In this document: positions 37,601 to 48,549 of the stretch, one piece after another
How positions within the stretch are numbered: position 1 is the stretch's first letter
How the letters are laid out: every line of letters starts with the position of its first letter
Assembly (NCBI GenBank): GCA_947044365.1
Contig: OX345636.1
Span: 35,345,212 to 35,409,211 of the forward strand
Direction: 5' to 3'
Length of the DNA stretch: 64,000 nucleotides
Source: Petrosia ficiformis
Taxonomy: Eukaryota; Porifera; Demospongiae; Haplosclerida; Petrosiidae
Translations under genes and position numbers: made by a program
Notes under the pieces: generated by a model
What the model saw: the letters and a program-made list of their open reading frames with translations, nothing else
Databases searched by the model: none
Told to the model about the DNA's origin: nothing

Positions 37601-40600
37601 CTGTACATTGTTAGTGTGTTTATATGTGTAGATGTTTGATTAAATGAATATTCGCTTATCCACATATTTGTTTGTTAAATTTGCTTCTTGATGCAAAAAA
37701 TTGGATCAGAGTTTTTGATATTTTTTAAGCATGGGCTAATTAAATTGTCTCTATAACTGATAGTGTGTGCACCATTGGGAAAACATCTCAAGCCAATTAA
37801 GAAAGAGTTAATGCTGTTAGTAACAATATGATCATAAGTAACTGTGCCATCTGGCCCAAAGAGAGAAGTGCGCTGTGCCAAATAAGAAGCGCTCTTTGGG
37901 CCAATGGTGCACCATATACACATGTACATGTACATGTAAGCTACACTGAATTGGATTCAACATCTACAATAATTATCACACATGCTGCATACACTATATC
38001 AGAGAGTACAGTAGTACTTTCTATGTAGGGATGACCCGGAAAAAAACATGGCCGCCCATATATTTCAATTGCAAGTGGCAAGCTGAAATCTCTGGTAATA
38101 TAATACAGATAAGACATAACTTAGAATGTATTGATTAATTTTGTAACTATTTTAGACGCCCAGTGATATCCGTTAAGGGAGAGGACTGGTGAGTAGCAAA
38201 ACTGGCAAAATCTTCATATTATTAACTATTCACTATTTACTATTCACTATTATTATTCCTCTTTTTCATAAAAATAGATTTCTACGTTTCTGAAGCTATT
38301 AAACTAGTTCATTTATTTAATACTAATTTCAGGGGAGCAAACTTCGTACTGTTCTGTTTTTTGACCTAGACAAAGAACACTTTCAACCACTAACAGCAAC
38401 CTACTTATGATAGGATGCCATTTGTAATAAACCACACCCATTAATTTTAAGTTAATCAGATGGTGTTCTACAGTTGTATGAAGTATTTACTTAGCCAATA
38501 TAAACACTAAGATTATAGTAACATATTAAGCCATCTTGTTCCTGTGCTTTTTACGGTTATGATATACATCCCTACATACTCTTTCATTTTATAAAATGTT
38601 TTTTTATTATTTGTGGTTTGTATGCATTGCTGATGATTGAGTTCACTCTAACATTTAAAATGACACTTTTCAGCTTACAAAGAATAAGAATGCAAGAAAA
38701 TTAAAGGGGTTGGCATTCCATGGGGAACAACAAGCCTTCATAAACACATCCAAACACCCTTTAAAATATACATGTAAGAGCCCACAACCATCTACCCTGT
38801 ACCTCATCGGGAAATAGTCAAGGTACACTTCTTTCATTCATAAGACCAACTCATTGTGCTGAAGCAAGGGAAATAGAAATTATAAATAGGATTAGCTGTA
38901 CAATTGCCCACGATACGCAACCAGATATAGCTTTTGAAAATCATTGAGAAAGTTTTGAAAATTGCTGAATTTTCTCAAGCCAGATTTCCTGCAGAAAGAC
39001 TTTGACACATGAATCATTCAGTACAAACATGTTTTAGGAAATAAAGAAGCCACAAGTGTGCATTGACAACAGACATATACTGCATGTATAGCTGTGGAAC
39101 CTTATACAACTAGTAATTATTAACCCAAGTGCGTAGGCGGAGGTTTATAGTAATTGGTTTGTGTGTGTGTGTGTTATCACGTAATCTTTGTGAATACCTG
39201 GTGTTACTGGTTCATTGACACTGCTTTCCAAACGCTAGAGTCTGATAATTCCGACATTTAAATTATTTGTGATAATTTTTAGAATATGGTTTTCAGAATC
39301 TGACTTATATACTAAACTCATAGACACAATAACTCATTACAAAAATGAATCACTTACAATGTATATAGTAAAACTAAAGAAGTTTCTGGAAGATTCCAGA
39401 TTTCAAAGCACATGTACATCAAAACTAATTAAAAGACAGGTTTTAACAAGTTCTTACAACCAGACTAATTAAACTCAAGTGTTACATAAAGATAAACAAT
39501 GTACAGTCAATTTAAAGGTCAAACAGTTTGTAGTGCACATCTAACAATAATCTGTCGACAAATGAAATGACAATCTCCAGCTTTCATGGAATCGAAAGAC
39601 TTCTTCTCAGTCACCATTTTCACTCGTTCTGTACGTTGCGCATGCGCATCGGTGTAGCCTGGTATAGTCACAATGTTTTGCATCGTGTGCTTACTTTGTG
39701 AAGTTTGGTATCCTCCTCGATCCTCTCGATCATTTCTCATTGGAGCAATGGAGAGTTGCTATAGGCAGTTTCACCTCTTATAAGTTGTGTAAAACCTGTA
39801 CAATCATGAAATGTAAAGACGACGTGAGTCATGCTGCCTGGTGCATGTGTGGGGCTAGTCATCATGTCATTGTTTGTGCATGTATACTGTTTTGTTTGGT
39901 GGTTACTGCGTGGAGGTTAGTTGCTTATTTCTTATAAGACAGTTTTGCGTATCTGGTGCTATTGTTTTGATTGTATCGTGCATTGTACAGAATTAATGTC
40001 GTGAGGGTTTTGCACTTTAGTGAATTCATTATAATTTTGTATCTATCTAGTTACACATGTATGTACATGTTTTTATGTTTATGCATTATATATACAGTAT
40101 GTAACTACATGTACAATGTATGTATTTGTGCATATCTAAGAGAGGAATGGCATATTACAGTAGCTGTTGTACATGCACATGCATTCAACATGGAATTGTT
40201 GATAGAAATCCTAAGCGAGGATGATAGAATAGTGTCTGTTGATTTGTATATTGCCATCAGATACATGTACATGTATACACACACACACACACATACACAG
40301 CAGTTGATAGTAGTCTTGCAAAATTATAGTTATTACATGCAAATAAAAAACGCCCACCTAAGGTTAATTATGAGACCACATGCTTACAAGGTTCTCAAGG
40401 CTTTTATAATCCAATAAGAACAAGCCATTATTTAACACCACAGCATCAAAGCATATGTGAATACATGTATGATAAAAGTTAAGACTGTCAAATAATCTTC
40501 TTTTTAAGTAGCTGATTGCTTAATCTATAGCACATTTAAAGAATAGATAGAGTCTGTAAACCTGCATGCTTAAATAAAACCACAGGCCATCAAGATGATT

Positions 40601-40743
40601 TTGATAAAAATATGAAAATAGAAACCAAAAGCACTAGAGCTGAAGAGAGACTTATATGTATTATGCCTGTTTAATTTTTATGGCCCTATAGGCCTATCCC
40701 TATGATTGCTTTCTCATGGGTTCAATGTATGTTTATATATACA

Positions 40744-40785
<42 letters not shown>

Positions 40786-43700
40786 TTGTGTCAGCAGAAA
40801 TTGCGTCATTCCAGAGGGCTCGGTCAATTAATGGGCGTGGCACGTAAAAGAACGTGCAATTGAGCTCTATAGACCAGCAGAAAAAAAGCTGTGTAGCTTA
40901 TGTAGAAACTGAAGCTAATAGCTACATTAGCTAGCTATTCTATCTGAAATATATTCCTAAAGTTCTACAAGGTCCTTTAAAACGTAAACAGAGTAGATAA
41001 TCAAACTAATAACTATAATAGGCTGATGTGTTTCAGGCATGATAAAGATTACTGAATGCTGGACACCACAAAGTAGTCATAGGGATACTTTTTTCTCTAC
41101 AAATCTTTAGTACATTAGCAAATAAAATTCTTAGTTGTTGAACTTTGACAAAATCAATATCCGTGTCAGTAGACTCCTAGAGCATGCAGATCCATCATCT
41201 AGGATCAAATGTATTATTCTGATTCATCTACAAGTTTGGGCATTTGACCAAACACGTAAAATCCCTCTTACACACACCCACACCCACACCCACACCCACA
41301 CCCACACACACATCCTATACACCGTTAAACATTACCAATTAGGTTAAGCACAGAGTTAATATATGGTAGCAATTACAGTGTGCATTGTTTACATGTACAT
41401 GTATGTATCTACATGTACATATAGGTAATTAACTCACACAGGCTGTGCTTAAAATAAATTTCCCCCTAGTGTCAAATGAGTTTGTTTTAGTTCCCCCATC
41501 AACACTGAATAAATTGATCTTGCCACCATGACTACCAGTTGCTAGGTAACGAGAATCTGGTGTAAATGTGATTGTCCACACATCAACTGAGAAAAGAGAC
41601 AAAGTATAGAAAAAATGCATTGTACCACATGTACATGTATATAATATATGTTATATTACATAATGATAGGTAGTACAAGTGTACTAGTATATAAACTGTT
41701 ATATTACATAATGATAGGTAGTACAAGTGTACTAGTATATAAACTGTTATATTACATAATGATAGGTAGTACAAGTGTACTAGTATATAAACTGTTATAT
41801 TACAAGTATTACATAACTAATCAGTTACCAGGTCCTGCATCAATAGTTTTCATCAGTTGACCAGAAGATAACTCCCATATTTTGATCAGCCCATCTAATC
41901 CACTTGATGCAACAACTGAAAACGAGAAACGAGAAAGAAATATGCAAATCTTTAATTGTATCAGTGATATCACATTAGGAAATGTTTGAGCTTATAATAT
42001 TTATATAATTATAATTATTATCAGGATACATGTAGGTTATCTTATATACTAGTAATCAAGCATTGAGACACAGAATGTCATGTATAGCTTTTATTTATAG
42101 TTGTATGCCAAGGTTTCAACAGAAATAAGCACCGGTACCAAATTGGTCAACAGTTAAAGGTAGGCACCAAATTCAAGTACAAACACTAATTCAACAAACT
42201 ATGTAGACCTGACAATTATTTTTTTATGGCCCGTAGGGCCATTCCAATAATTTCTTTCCACGGGTATATAAATTATAATAATATAATTATATTTATATGT
42301 TTGTATCACTTGTGCGACTATGCGTTGTATACCTAGTCAAGAAAGTTGCGTCATTCCCCGGGGCTCGGTTATTTAATGGGTGTGGTGCGTAAAAGAATGC
42401 GCCCTCAAGCTCTACAGACCAGCAGAAAGAAAGCTGTGTAGCTTACGTAGAAACTGGAGCTAATAGCTAGCTATTCTACCTGAAATATATTCCTAAAGTT
42501 TTACAAGGTCCTTTAAAAGGTAAACAGAGTAGATAATCAAAATAATAACTATTATAGGCTGTTGTGTTTCAGGCATGATTAAAGTCAGCCATGATTACTG
42601 AATGCTGTACACCACAAAGCAGTCACAGGGATACCTTTTTCTCTATATATCTCGTTTTCAAAATGATTTTAAGATTTGCTAATCATTCAGTACCCTGTGT
42701 AGATATATCTTACATTGAGAGTACAGTAAAAAAAAATACAGGTAACAAGTGGCAAGTTTTTGATAAGCTCATAAATTGTATGGTCATTGGCCCAAAGAGC
42801 TTCTTATTTTGAACTCCACAGTTCATTCTTTGGTTCAGATGGTGCAATTAATTATGATATTACTGTCAGTAACAGCATTAACTATTCCCAATGGCGCACA
42901 CACAGTAACCATTGTAGACCTAATTTGGCCCATGCTTTAAAAAATTGCTGTGTAGATGCATCTTGCATTGACAGTTGAAGTGCAGTAAAGGAATATCTAC
43001 ATACCTAGCTTAAAGATAATTCCTAATATTACATAAATTGCAAAATGTGGCATACCCAATCTTTATAATGCAATTAACACCATAGCCACCTTCAAATGAG
43101 AAGATCACTCTGCCAACGGTGCACCATCATTTTTGAGCTTATTAAAAACACTATTTATTTATGTCTAATGTACAATCACATTGTATCATTATATTCTGTC
43201 TGTAAATGCAACTGTACCTTTTCCAAGTGTATCTGTTGCCACAGAAATGACACCTAATTGATGTCCTTCAAATATCCATTTTGGCTCCAATAGAGATAAA
43301 CTGTCACTCCTAAAAGAGAACAGTATCATTAACAGACTCCAATAAAACATAATACATGTACATTAAAAGTAATAGCTAGATAATTATATCCACTCCGAAT
43401 ACAACTCACAATTATTCATTACTATTACTTGGAATTGATTTGAAGCATGCAAATCTGAATTGAATCATTCCACATCTTGGCTGGCTTCAATACATGTACA
43501 AGTACTTCAAACTGAAGATTCATAAATACATATCTAAACTCACTACATGTCTCACTCATTGTGAGATTAGATCGTATTTATCTTTATATTATAACTGAAA
43601 GATTTTAGGAAAAGCTTGTTATTTTTTGCTTTATACAATCTTAAATGTGTTAGTACATGTACATGTACATGTAGATCATCCAAAGTGCAAACGTTGTAGA

Positions 43701-45591
43701 AATTCGCTAACACACATACACTAAATGATGATAGTATATAACCCAGTGTTCTGTCCAGGATATTTAGAGTGGTGGTTGGATTCTAACTTGCAGTTAGTGC
43801 CGTGTTATCCAGTATATAATTAAGCATCTGAGAGGTGCATGGTTAATTCATGCTCAGTGGTGGTTATTTATTTGCTCTAGTTACATGGGCAAGGGTTGAT
43901 AATTAGTACATACATGCATGTGTATTATATACATTAGGCACTGCATTGATTGTATTACCTCCTACCACCCACATGATGTAACTTATATGTTAGGCATGCC
44001 TAGCTATTAGGCACTTGTTTCCTTCATGTGGAAATGTAAGCTCATGTGTGTAACAACATGTGCATGACTATAGCTATTACCATGCTTTTGCTGCTTGTAT
44101 TAGTAATTCAATTTCTTATAACTTCCCTAATTTCCTGGCATAATGGCAGAGACTATAACAATAGCAATAGAGTTACTGTGTTAACAGCACACAGTCTATA
44201 AATAAACTGTATACTATGCCACATCTGACTTTTATCTGGTCAATAAATCACTTATATACCTCTCCAGGAAATGTAGAAGTATTTACTATTTACTTACTAA
44301 CCTTCAATTTTGACCAATCAGATCGCTTTAATCACAAACACATTTCTAATACAAAGTATGAAATTAAGCAATCTGATTGGTCAACATACAAGTCAGTTAT
44401 AGACCTTAGTAATCTGACTGGTCTACATACAAGTCAGTTATAGACCTTAGTAATCTGACTGGTCTACATACAAGTCAGTTATAGACCTTAGTAATCTGAC
44501 TGATCTATATACAATGTACAAGTCAGTTATAGACCTTAGTAATCTGACTGGTCTACATACAAGTCAGTTATAGACCTTAGTAATCTGACTGGTCTACATA
44601 CAAGTCAGTTAAGACCTTAGTCTCTGTTTATTGTGAGTTACACACTGTAACTCTTGGCATACAAATCATATAGCAAACATCACCTTTGTGTACCTAGAAT
44701 GTAGAATGTACATGTGGTCTATTTTACTGATATATAGCCTGGGACATTGAGACATGTTACAATCATGCTAAGGATTATAATTAGCAAAAGTGTACTACTC
44801 TACGTGTAGCTCTGTAACTATAAAACATTATCAACATACATGTAATTATACATCAGTACTAACAATGGGCAATTATGAAAATGAGTCAATGATTATTGTC
44901 TGTGCAAGTATCACAATTATTGCGATTACTGGCTACCCGCTTACATATGTATGTAGATTTCATTCAACAATCAACCTTTTATTTGACAGTGTTGAAAAAC
45001 TGATTTAGATATGATAGTACTGAAAACATGAAGTTATGGCCCAATAATCATTATTTTTGTGACCACGATATGGCAATATTTAGACGATATGATTATCACA
45101 GGAAATTTAATCACGATTATCAAAATATTGCCCATCCCTTAACTTTTTTATGTCCTCTACTGTATAGTCTATATTACTGACCTAACACATTCAGACATGT
45201 TACCCTCATGCTAAGGATTATAATTAGGAAACGTTTACGAGTACTCTACCTCTGTAACTATAAAATCATATCAACATAATTATACATCTGTACACATACC
45301 ATGTACACACTTTGACAGTGTTATCAACTGAGCCAGTTATAATATACTCATCTTCTGTCTGTTCATTTCTTGCCCATGATAATCCCCAAATAGCATCTTC
45401 ATGAGCTACAAAAGATTACCAAATGAGTCAATATTATATAAATAAGTATTTACAAATATTATCAGCGTAGACGTAAGATCTATACATGTTAACATTTACC
45501 TTGTTCTTTTCTGGCTAAAATGCTAAACTGTACATGTGTGTTAAAAATAATAATAATAAAATAAAATTGGTCAGACTAACAAACTCACCAT
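31689..45591 (-). CDS. WDR61: WDR61/SKI8 orthologue, WD40-repeat protein
   Basis: Eleven exons join in phase to 915 nt (304 aa): 45591-45589, 45527-45500, 45405-45300, 43309-43218, 41915-41829, 41586-41438, 37227-37134, 36075-35982, 35337-35245, 32533-32455, 31778-31689. The product is seven WD40 repeats and aligns along its length with vertebrate WDR61 (305 aa): [117 protein letters not shown]. In other animals this protein is a subunit of the PAF1 complex (nucleus) and of the cytoplasmic SKI complex in RNA decay; the same role is inferred. Exon 1 codes only for the ATG, followed at once by gtgagt. Introns total about 13 kb and hold many TEs. No stop or frameshift was seen, so it should be functional. 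Confidence 0.95.
32661..32903. mobile_element. hAT-like MITE in WDR61 intron 9-10
   Basis: Ends 'tagtgatgcactgg' and 'tcggtgcatcacta' are inverted. The 8-bp flanks (aataaaat, attaaaaa) are only partly alike. It lies between WDR61 exons 10 and 9. Confidence 0.75.
32905..33730. repeat. Intronic duplication, copy 1
   Basis: Blocks 32905-33010 ('aaaaatatgaaattgaagta', 'atgattgatttcaccagtaa') and 33500-33715 ('aaaccaagtttactagatat', 'tttacatgtacctcaa') recur in the same order at 34318-34410 and 34945-35115. The two copies differ by what lies between, notably the pogo-like element in copy 2. Confidence 0.75.
34318..35120. repeat. Intronic duplication, copy 2
   Basis: Partner of 32905-33730, split by the pogo/Tigger-like element at 34437-34902. 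The order of blocks is kept, so one ~0.8-kb segment was duplicated inside the WDR61 intron and then diverged. Confidence 0.7.
34437..34902 (+). mobile_element. pogo/Tigger-type element remnant with TA target duplication
   Basis: Ends 'cagtggaacctcacttatcc' and, inverted, 'tagttgaacctcagttatc', with TA on both sides, fit the pogo/Tigger group. Inside, from an ATG at 34554, a frame reads KKRRRVVL, then after a one-base loss in an A-run [20 protein letters not shown] and [17 protein letters not shown], the first helix-turn-helix of a CENP-B/Tigger transposase. The rest of the transposase is missing, so this is a deleted, dead copy. Confidence 0.85.
36416..36509 (-). other. Candidate alternative first exon for WDR61
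   Basis: An ATG-started segment of 31 codons plus one base ends at a good donor (CGAG then gtaaga) within the intron between exons 7 and 8. Its phase equals that of exon 7, so it could splice to exon 8 (NR then GHAMPVRSL) and give an N-terminally short protein. No transcript evidence; chance is quite possible. Confidence 0.2.
37680..37960. repeat. Dispersed repeat with 'ttggcccaaagagc', copy 1
   Basis: Contains 'gccatctggcccaaagagag' and 'gcgctctttgggccaatgg' as inverted blocks, and shares 'aagcatgggctaatt' and 'gttaatgctgttag' with 42780-43150 in the opposite orientation. Non-coding TE remnant. Confidence 0.6.
37999..38260. repeat. Dispersed repeat 'tatgtagggatg...ggccgccc' copy 3
   Basis: Starts 'cagagagtacagtagtactt' and 'tatgtagggatgac', with 'ggccgcccatatatttcaat' and 'gtagcaaaactggcaaaatc', as at 28834. 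In the intron before WDR61 exon 7. Confidence 0.75.
38600..40670. other. Large part of WDR61 intron 6, no gene recognised
   Basis: Open frames on both strands (for example minus 39519-39740 with [15 protein letters not shown], plus 39971-40417) match nothing I know. A (CA)n tract lies at about 40276-40293. CpG-containing sequence around 39620-39740 ('cgcatgcgcatcgg') could mark an old promoter or TE. Confidence 0.35.
40675..41115 (+). repeat. Dispersed ~450-bp repeat, copy 3
   Basis: From 'ggccctataggcctatccct' through a (TA)n tract at about 40748-40775, 'gctcggtcaattaatgggcg', 'gctgtgtagcttatgtagaa' to 'caccacaaagtagtcatagg'. Same family as 4575-5040 and 42220-42640. Confidence 0.75.
41275..41312. 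repeat. (CACACC)n-type microsatellite
   Basis: 'cacacccacacccacaccc' tract in WDR61 intron 6, close to exon 6. Confidence 0.9.
41651..41806. repeat. 48-bp tandem repeat, three units plus a stub
   Basis: Units start at 41651, 41699 and 41747 with 'ttatattacataatgatagg' and contain 'gtacaagtgtactag'. The three units are virtually identical, so expansion was recent. They fill most of the intron between WDR61 exons 5 and 6. Confidence 0.9.
42220..42640 (+). repeat. Dispersed ~450-bp repeat, copy 4
   Basis: 'ggcccgtagggccattccaa', 'ctttccacgggtata', 'gcgtcattccccggggctcg' and 'gctgtgtagcttacgtagaa' match copies at 4575 and 40675. Confidence 0.75.
42780..43150. repeat. Dispersed repeat with 'ttggcccaaagagc', copy 2
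   Basis: Inverted relative of 37680-37960, more decayed. In the intron between WDR61 exons 4 and 5. Confidence 0.55.
44370..44612. repeat. 41-bp tandem array, about 6 units
   Basis: Same unit as 584-1361 but with 'ctggtctacatac' in most units, so this array has homogenised separately. In WDR61 intron 3. Confidence 0.9.
44864..45140. mobile_element. Candidate MITE (atgggcaat ends)
   Basis: 'aatgggcaatt' at the left and 'aatattgcccatccct' at the right are inverted and resemble, without equalling, the hAT ends at 46016. It lies between the two halves of the local duplication in copy B. Confidence 0.4.
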
Positions 45592-45761
45592 TTTTGTACT
45601 CACCCCCGGCCCCACCAATTAATTAACTGAGCCACAAGTCTCGTTCCCAGACGTAGAATCGACAACAACTTTAGGGTAGCCTCCTTAATATTTTATTTGC
45701 AACGGAAGTAGGCGTTTACTTCGTAATTCTTCAACATCCTTTTTGTGGTGGCTTGACAGCA
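45592..45761. promoter_or_regulatory. WDR61 5' flank, possible bidirectional promoter
   Basis: GC-richer than its surroundings and conserved in the duplicate at 2378-2470 ('acaagtctcgttccc', 'gacgt'), so probably transcribed leader or promoter. No TATA box stands out. Confidence 0.35.
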
Positions 45762-45832
45762 ATGATTTTACGGGAAGGAGAAGACATTCTAATGGTCACT
45801 GTCGATGGAGAAACATCTCAGGAAACAACCTA
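45762..45832 (+). other. Possible first coding exon of a divergent neighbour
   Basis: An ATG opens REGEDILMVTVDGETSQETT and ends at a 'gtaagt' donor. It begins about 170 bp from the WDR61 start and points the other way, which would make a bidirectional promoter. I found no convincing next exon in the TE-rich sequence downstream and do not recognise the peptide. Confidence 0.3.
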
Positions 45833-46015
45833 GTAAGTTTTATCTTTATTGTATGTTTTTTGAGTTTGTTGGCGGATGTTTGATTTGTTTTTGCAAAAAG
45901 TACTAAATGGACGAGTGTTTACTCTGTTTCTAGTCTCGCGTAGCCAGCCCATCCCTTTTCCGCTCTACGAGCGAGGGATGGTCTGGTATATAGCTATTGT
46001 ATGTCTCGTTCTGAG

Positions 46016-47103
46016 TAGTGATGGGCGATACCGATACCAAAGTACTCGATATCACGGTTCCAGGTACCAATCCAGCCGTATCGAATACAGGACTTGGTAT
46101 CGAAAGTAATCGATACCGTAAACCATGCCCACTATATAATTATACCACACCCATTTAACATCAGTTAAACATAATTATTGGTATAATTTATTGAAAAAGC
46201 ACCTGCAAATTCAAAATAATTATTGCATATTACATAACATTGATTTAGTTGCTCCTGTTTCACAGTTTCAGAATAGTTGGTAGTGATGGGCGATACAGCA
46301 AAAAATGAATCGATACGATACCGATCGATATCTAGTAGTATCGTAGATATCGATACTAATAACGATACGATACCCGAGCCACACCCATATAATAATTACT
46401 TAACCTAATAAAAATTGTTAATAAGGAATAATAACTGTATTTGTTGCAATTGCCATGAATATTGAATAAAGACCACACTATCCATGCAACAAATACAGAA
46501 TAAAGACCACACTATCCAAACAGTAAACACCTGACCAATGACCACTCAATGTGTGCAATCCCGCTGTTCCCGCATGCATAATTTATTAATCATAATGACT
46601 GTTAATTTTACATAATTAATATTAAAATCTATTAATTAATGTTTAAAGTGGGCGTGTTTATCGTATCGAATTGGTATATCTGAGACTACTGATATTGATA
46701 CCGTATCGATACATTAAATATCGATTAAAACGATATAGAATCGATATATCGCCCATCACTAATAGTTGGCTAGTTGTTGCTCTATTTCTAAAAATGAACA
46801 AACGACCAAGGAGCTCAGTGTGGAACTATTTCACAAAGATCTCTACTTTTCTTTTTAAGACGTGAACTTAACATGGTCGATACTGAAATTGACAGTGATA
46901 AGATAATATTTACTTAGTGATAATGATGTTTTCTATTATTTACTTACTGATAACGACGTCTTCTTTCAAGTCCACATGATAATGATGATATTGCGCATGC
47001 GCTGTACCCACGTACTCGGTATCGTACTCGATACCTTCGATTCTTTGAATTCCAGTACTCGGTATCGAATCGAATTTAAGAAAATAGGTATCGCCCATCA
47101 CTA
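46016..47103. mobile_element. hAT-type element with exact 8-bp duplication, nested in the Mutator-like element
   Basis: Ends 'tagtgatgggcgatacc' and its inverse; duplication gttctgag at 46008-46015 and 47104-47111. Removing it plus one duplication restores the interrupted Mutator-like TIR. Subterminal sequence is rich in tatcgat words. No transposase is seen; itself interrupted at 46281-46761. Confidence 0.95.
46281..46761. mobile_element. hAT-type element nested inside the previous hAT
   Basis: Same 'tagtgatgggcgata' ends and exact 8-bp duplication atagttgg (46273-46280 and 46762-46769). 481 bp, no coding capacity, tatcgata-rich near both ends. Confidence 0.95.
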
Positions 47104-47176
47104 GTTCTGAGAGCCACCGGAAGTAACGCCGTGTTCAAGTACTGAAAGTAGGTGTGAAGCACGTGGTAGCGAGAAA

Positions 47177-47420
47177 ATGTCTCATCAATTTTGTTGGTTG
47201 TGTGAAACTGAGTTGTCGAAGGGATCTATGAAGGCAAAGCGAAAGAAACTTCATGGTGATGCTACCAAAAGTACAGTTAAACTTTTAGAATCCATTAGTT
47301 TAGATTATTTAGGAAAGGATCTGGGTAGGACTTCGTTTGTGAAAAGGTGACTATATATGCCACAAGTGTACCAGTAGAATAGATAAACTAGATGCTTACA
47401 AGAGAGAATTGTATAGAACG
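47177..47420 (+). pseudogene. Zinc-finger fragment (C2...C2) inside the Mutator-like element
   Basis: From the ATG the frame reads QFCWLCETELSKGS ... LGKDLGRTSFVKR, then after a one-base break YICHKCTSRIDKLDAYKREL. Two C-x2-C pairs about 60 residues apart form a zinc-binding module common at the start of TE-encoded proteins in sponges and cnidarians. It stops soon after and lacks any catalytic part. Confidence 0.5.
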
Positions 47421-47682
47421 TACTGCATCATCTAATGCCTTTTCCACCAGATCCATTTTCTCTACACTTTCTCGCTACCACGTGCTTCACACCTACTTTC
47501 AGTACTTGAACACGGCATTACTTCCGGTGGCTCTCAGAACGAGACATACAATAGCTATATACCAGACCATCCCTCGCTCGTAGAGCGGAAGAGGGATGGG
47601 CTGGCTACGCGAGACTACTCTGTTTCTAGTTGTTCATCTATATCTAAAGCATTTGTAAATGTAAAAGTTAGCATGATATCTG

Positions 47683-48041
47683 GGATCAAGTGTAAAGAAC
47701 GGCACCATTACGGCGCGTACGCAATACGATTTAGGAAAATTGACCTGTGTGTTCTGTTACCGCATCCAACTTCTCTATTAAACTGATGGGGACCCTACCG
47801 ATACAAAGCTAACCCTAGGATGTACGACCAAGGGACCCTATTTCCTGTGTTTTACATTTCTCCTCGACAGATCAACTGTAATATTCGCCTCCCGTTTAAT
47901 GTAAAACCCAAGAAATAGGGTCCCTTGGTCGTACATCCTTGGGTTAGCTTTGTATCGGTAGGGTCCCTATCAGTGCAATAGAGAAGTTAATGGTCACTCC
48001 CATTTCAATTCTACGCTGGTGCCGTTCTTTACACTTGATCC
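47683..48041. mobile_element. MITE with 25-bp TIRs, internal palindrome and 8-bp duplication
   Basis: Ends 'ggatcaagtgtaaagaacgg' and inverse; duplication gatatctg at 47675-47682 and 48042-48049. Inside, 'gggaccctaccgatacaaag' and 'gatgtacgaccaagggaccc' recur inverted. Shares 'aagaacggcacca' with the element at 2192-2325. Confidence 0.9.
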
Positions 48042-48267
48042 GATATCTGTTCTGAAACAAATTTGTACCAAACGTTTTGAACACACTATACTGATATTTA
48101 TTATACACATTGTTTACTAATTTTAGAAATCATCTTAAAAAATAATGTTGTATCAACAGTTTCTGTTATTATTATTTCTGTTTCTATCTCTTCATCACTA
48201 GAACAACTGCTACCATCTTCATCACTATCACTGTTACACTCAGACTCCTATTGGTCATCGATAACGT

Positions 48268-48540
48268 CTTCAACTTGTTTGAGCAGTAAGTTATTACATT
48301 CATGGCACTCATAACCAGGCCCACAGTAGCTATCCTTTTTCTTGCAGCCACATCAGTTTGTTTTGCATGTAATTTTACAACTACATCCTTTCAATAGGTA
48401 GTTGATGATGTTATCTATAGATGACTGTAGTTCTGGATCTCCCCAGTCAATTATAAATTTGGACGTTTCAACCAACCACATTGCTCAGATGGAGGAAGGT
48501 TCATAAATTGTGGTTCTGGTGAAGGCGAGTGTTTCCATAA
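48268..48540 (-). pseudogene. Second CXC-type cysteine-rich ORF, decayed
   Basis: The reverse strand reads IIDWGDPELQSSIDNI then LLKGCSCKITCKT, a TGA, CGCKKKDSYCGPG and ECHECNNL. Order and spacing match the ORF at 3318-3887 (WDSPENIQ ... GCGCRSGCKN ... CRC ... VCGPTCTC). The stop and weak flanks mark it as a pseudogene. Confidence 0.6.
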
Positions 48541-48549
48541 GTTTGTTAC

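Larger units (their letters stand above)
43870..45640. repeat. Segmental duplication, copy B (with the functional WDR61 5' exons)
   Basis: Partner of 1-2440. It holds a shorter 41-bp array (44370-44612), WDR61 exons 3, 2 and 1, and near its middle a local duplication: 44690-44850 repeats 45165-45300. Confidence 0.9.
45932..47616. mobile_element. Mutator-like element with long TIRs and 11-bp duplication
   Basis: Long inverted ends start 'agtctcgcgtagccagccca' and run about 150 bp through 'gagggatggtctggtatata', 'agccaccggaagtaac' and 'acgtggtagcgagaaa'. The flanks carry an exact 11-bp duplication, actctgtttct (45921-45931 and 47617-47627). Long TIRs plus 9-11-bp duplications are typical of Mutator-like elements. 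The left TIR is split by the hAT element at 46016-47103. Without it the element is under 600 bp and encodes only a zinc-finger fragment, so it is non-autonomous. Confidence 0.85.

Noticed and set aside
39971..40417. 148-codon plus-strand frame in WDR61 intron 6
   Set aside because: Rich in Tyr, Cys and Ile from AT-rich and (CA)n sequence, no known domain, opposite to WDR61; treated as chance.
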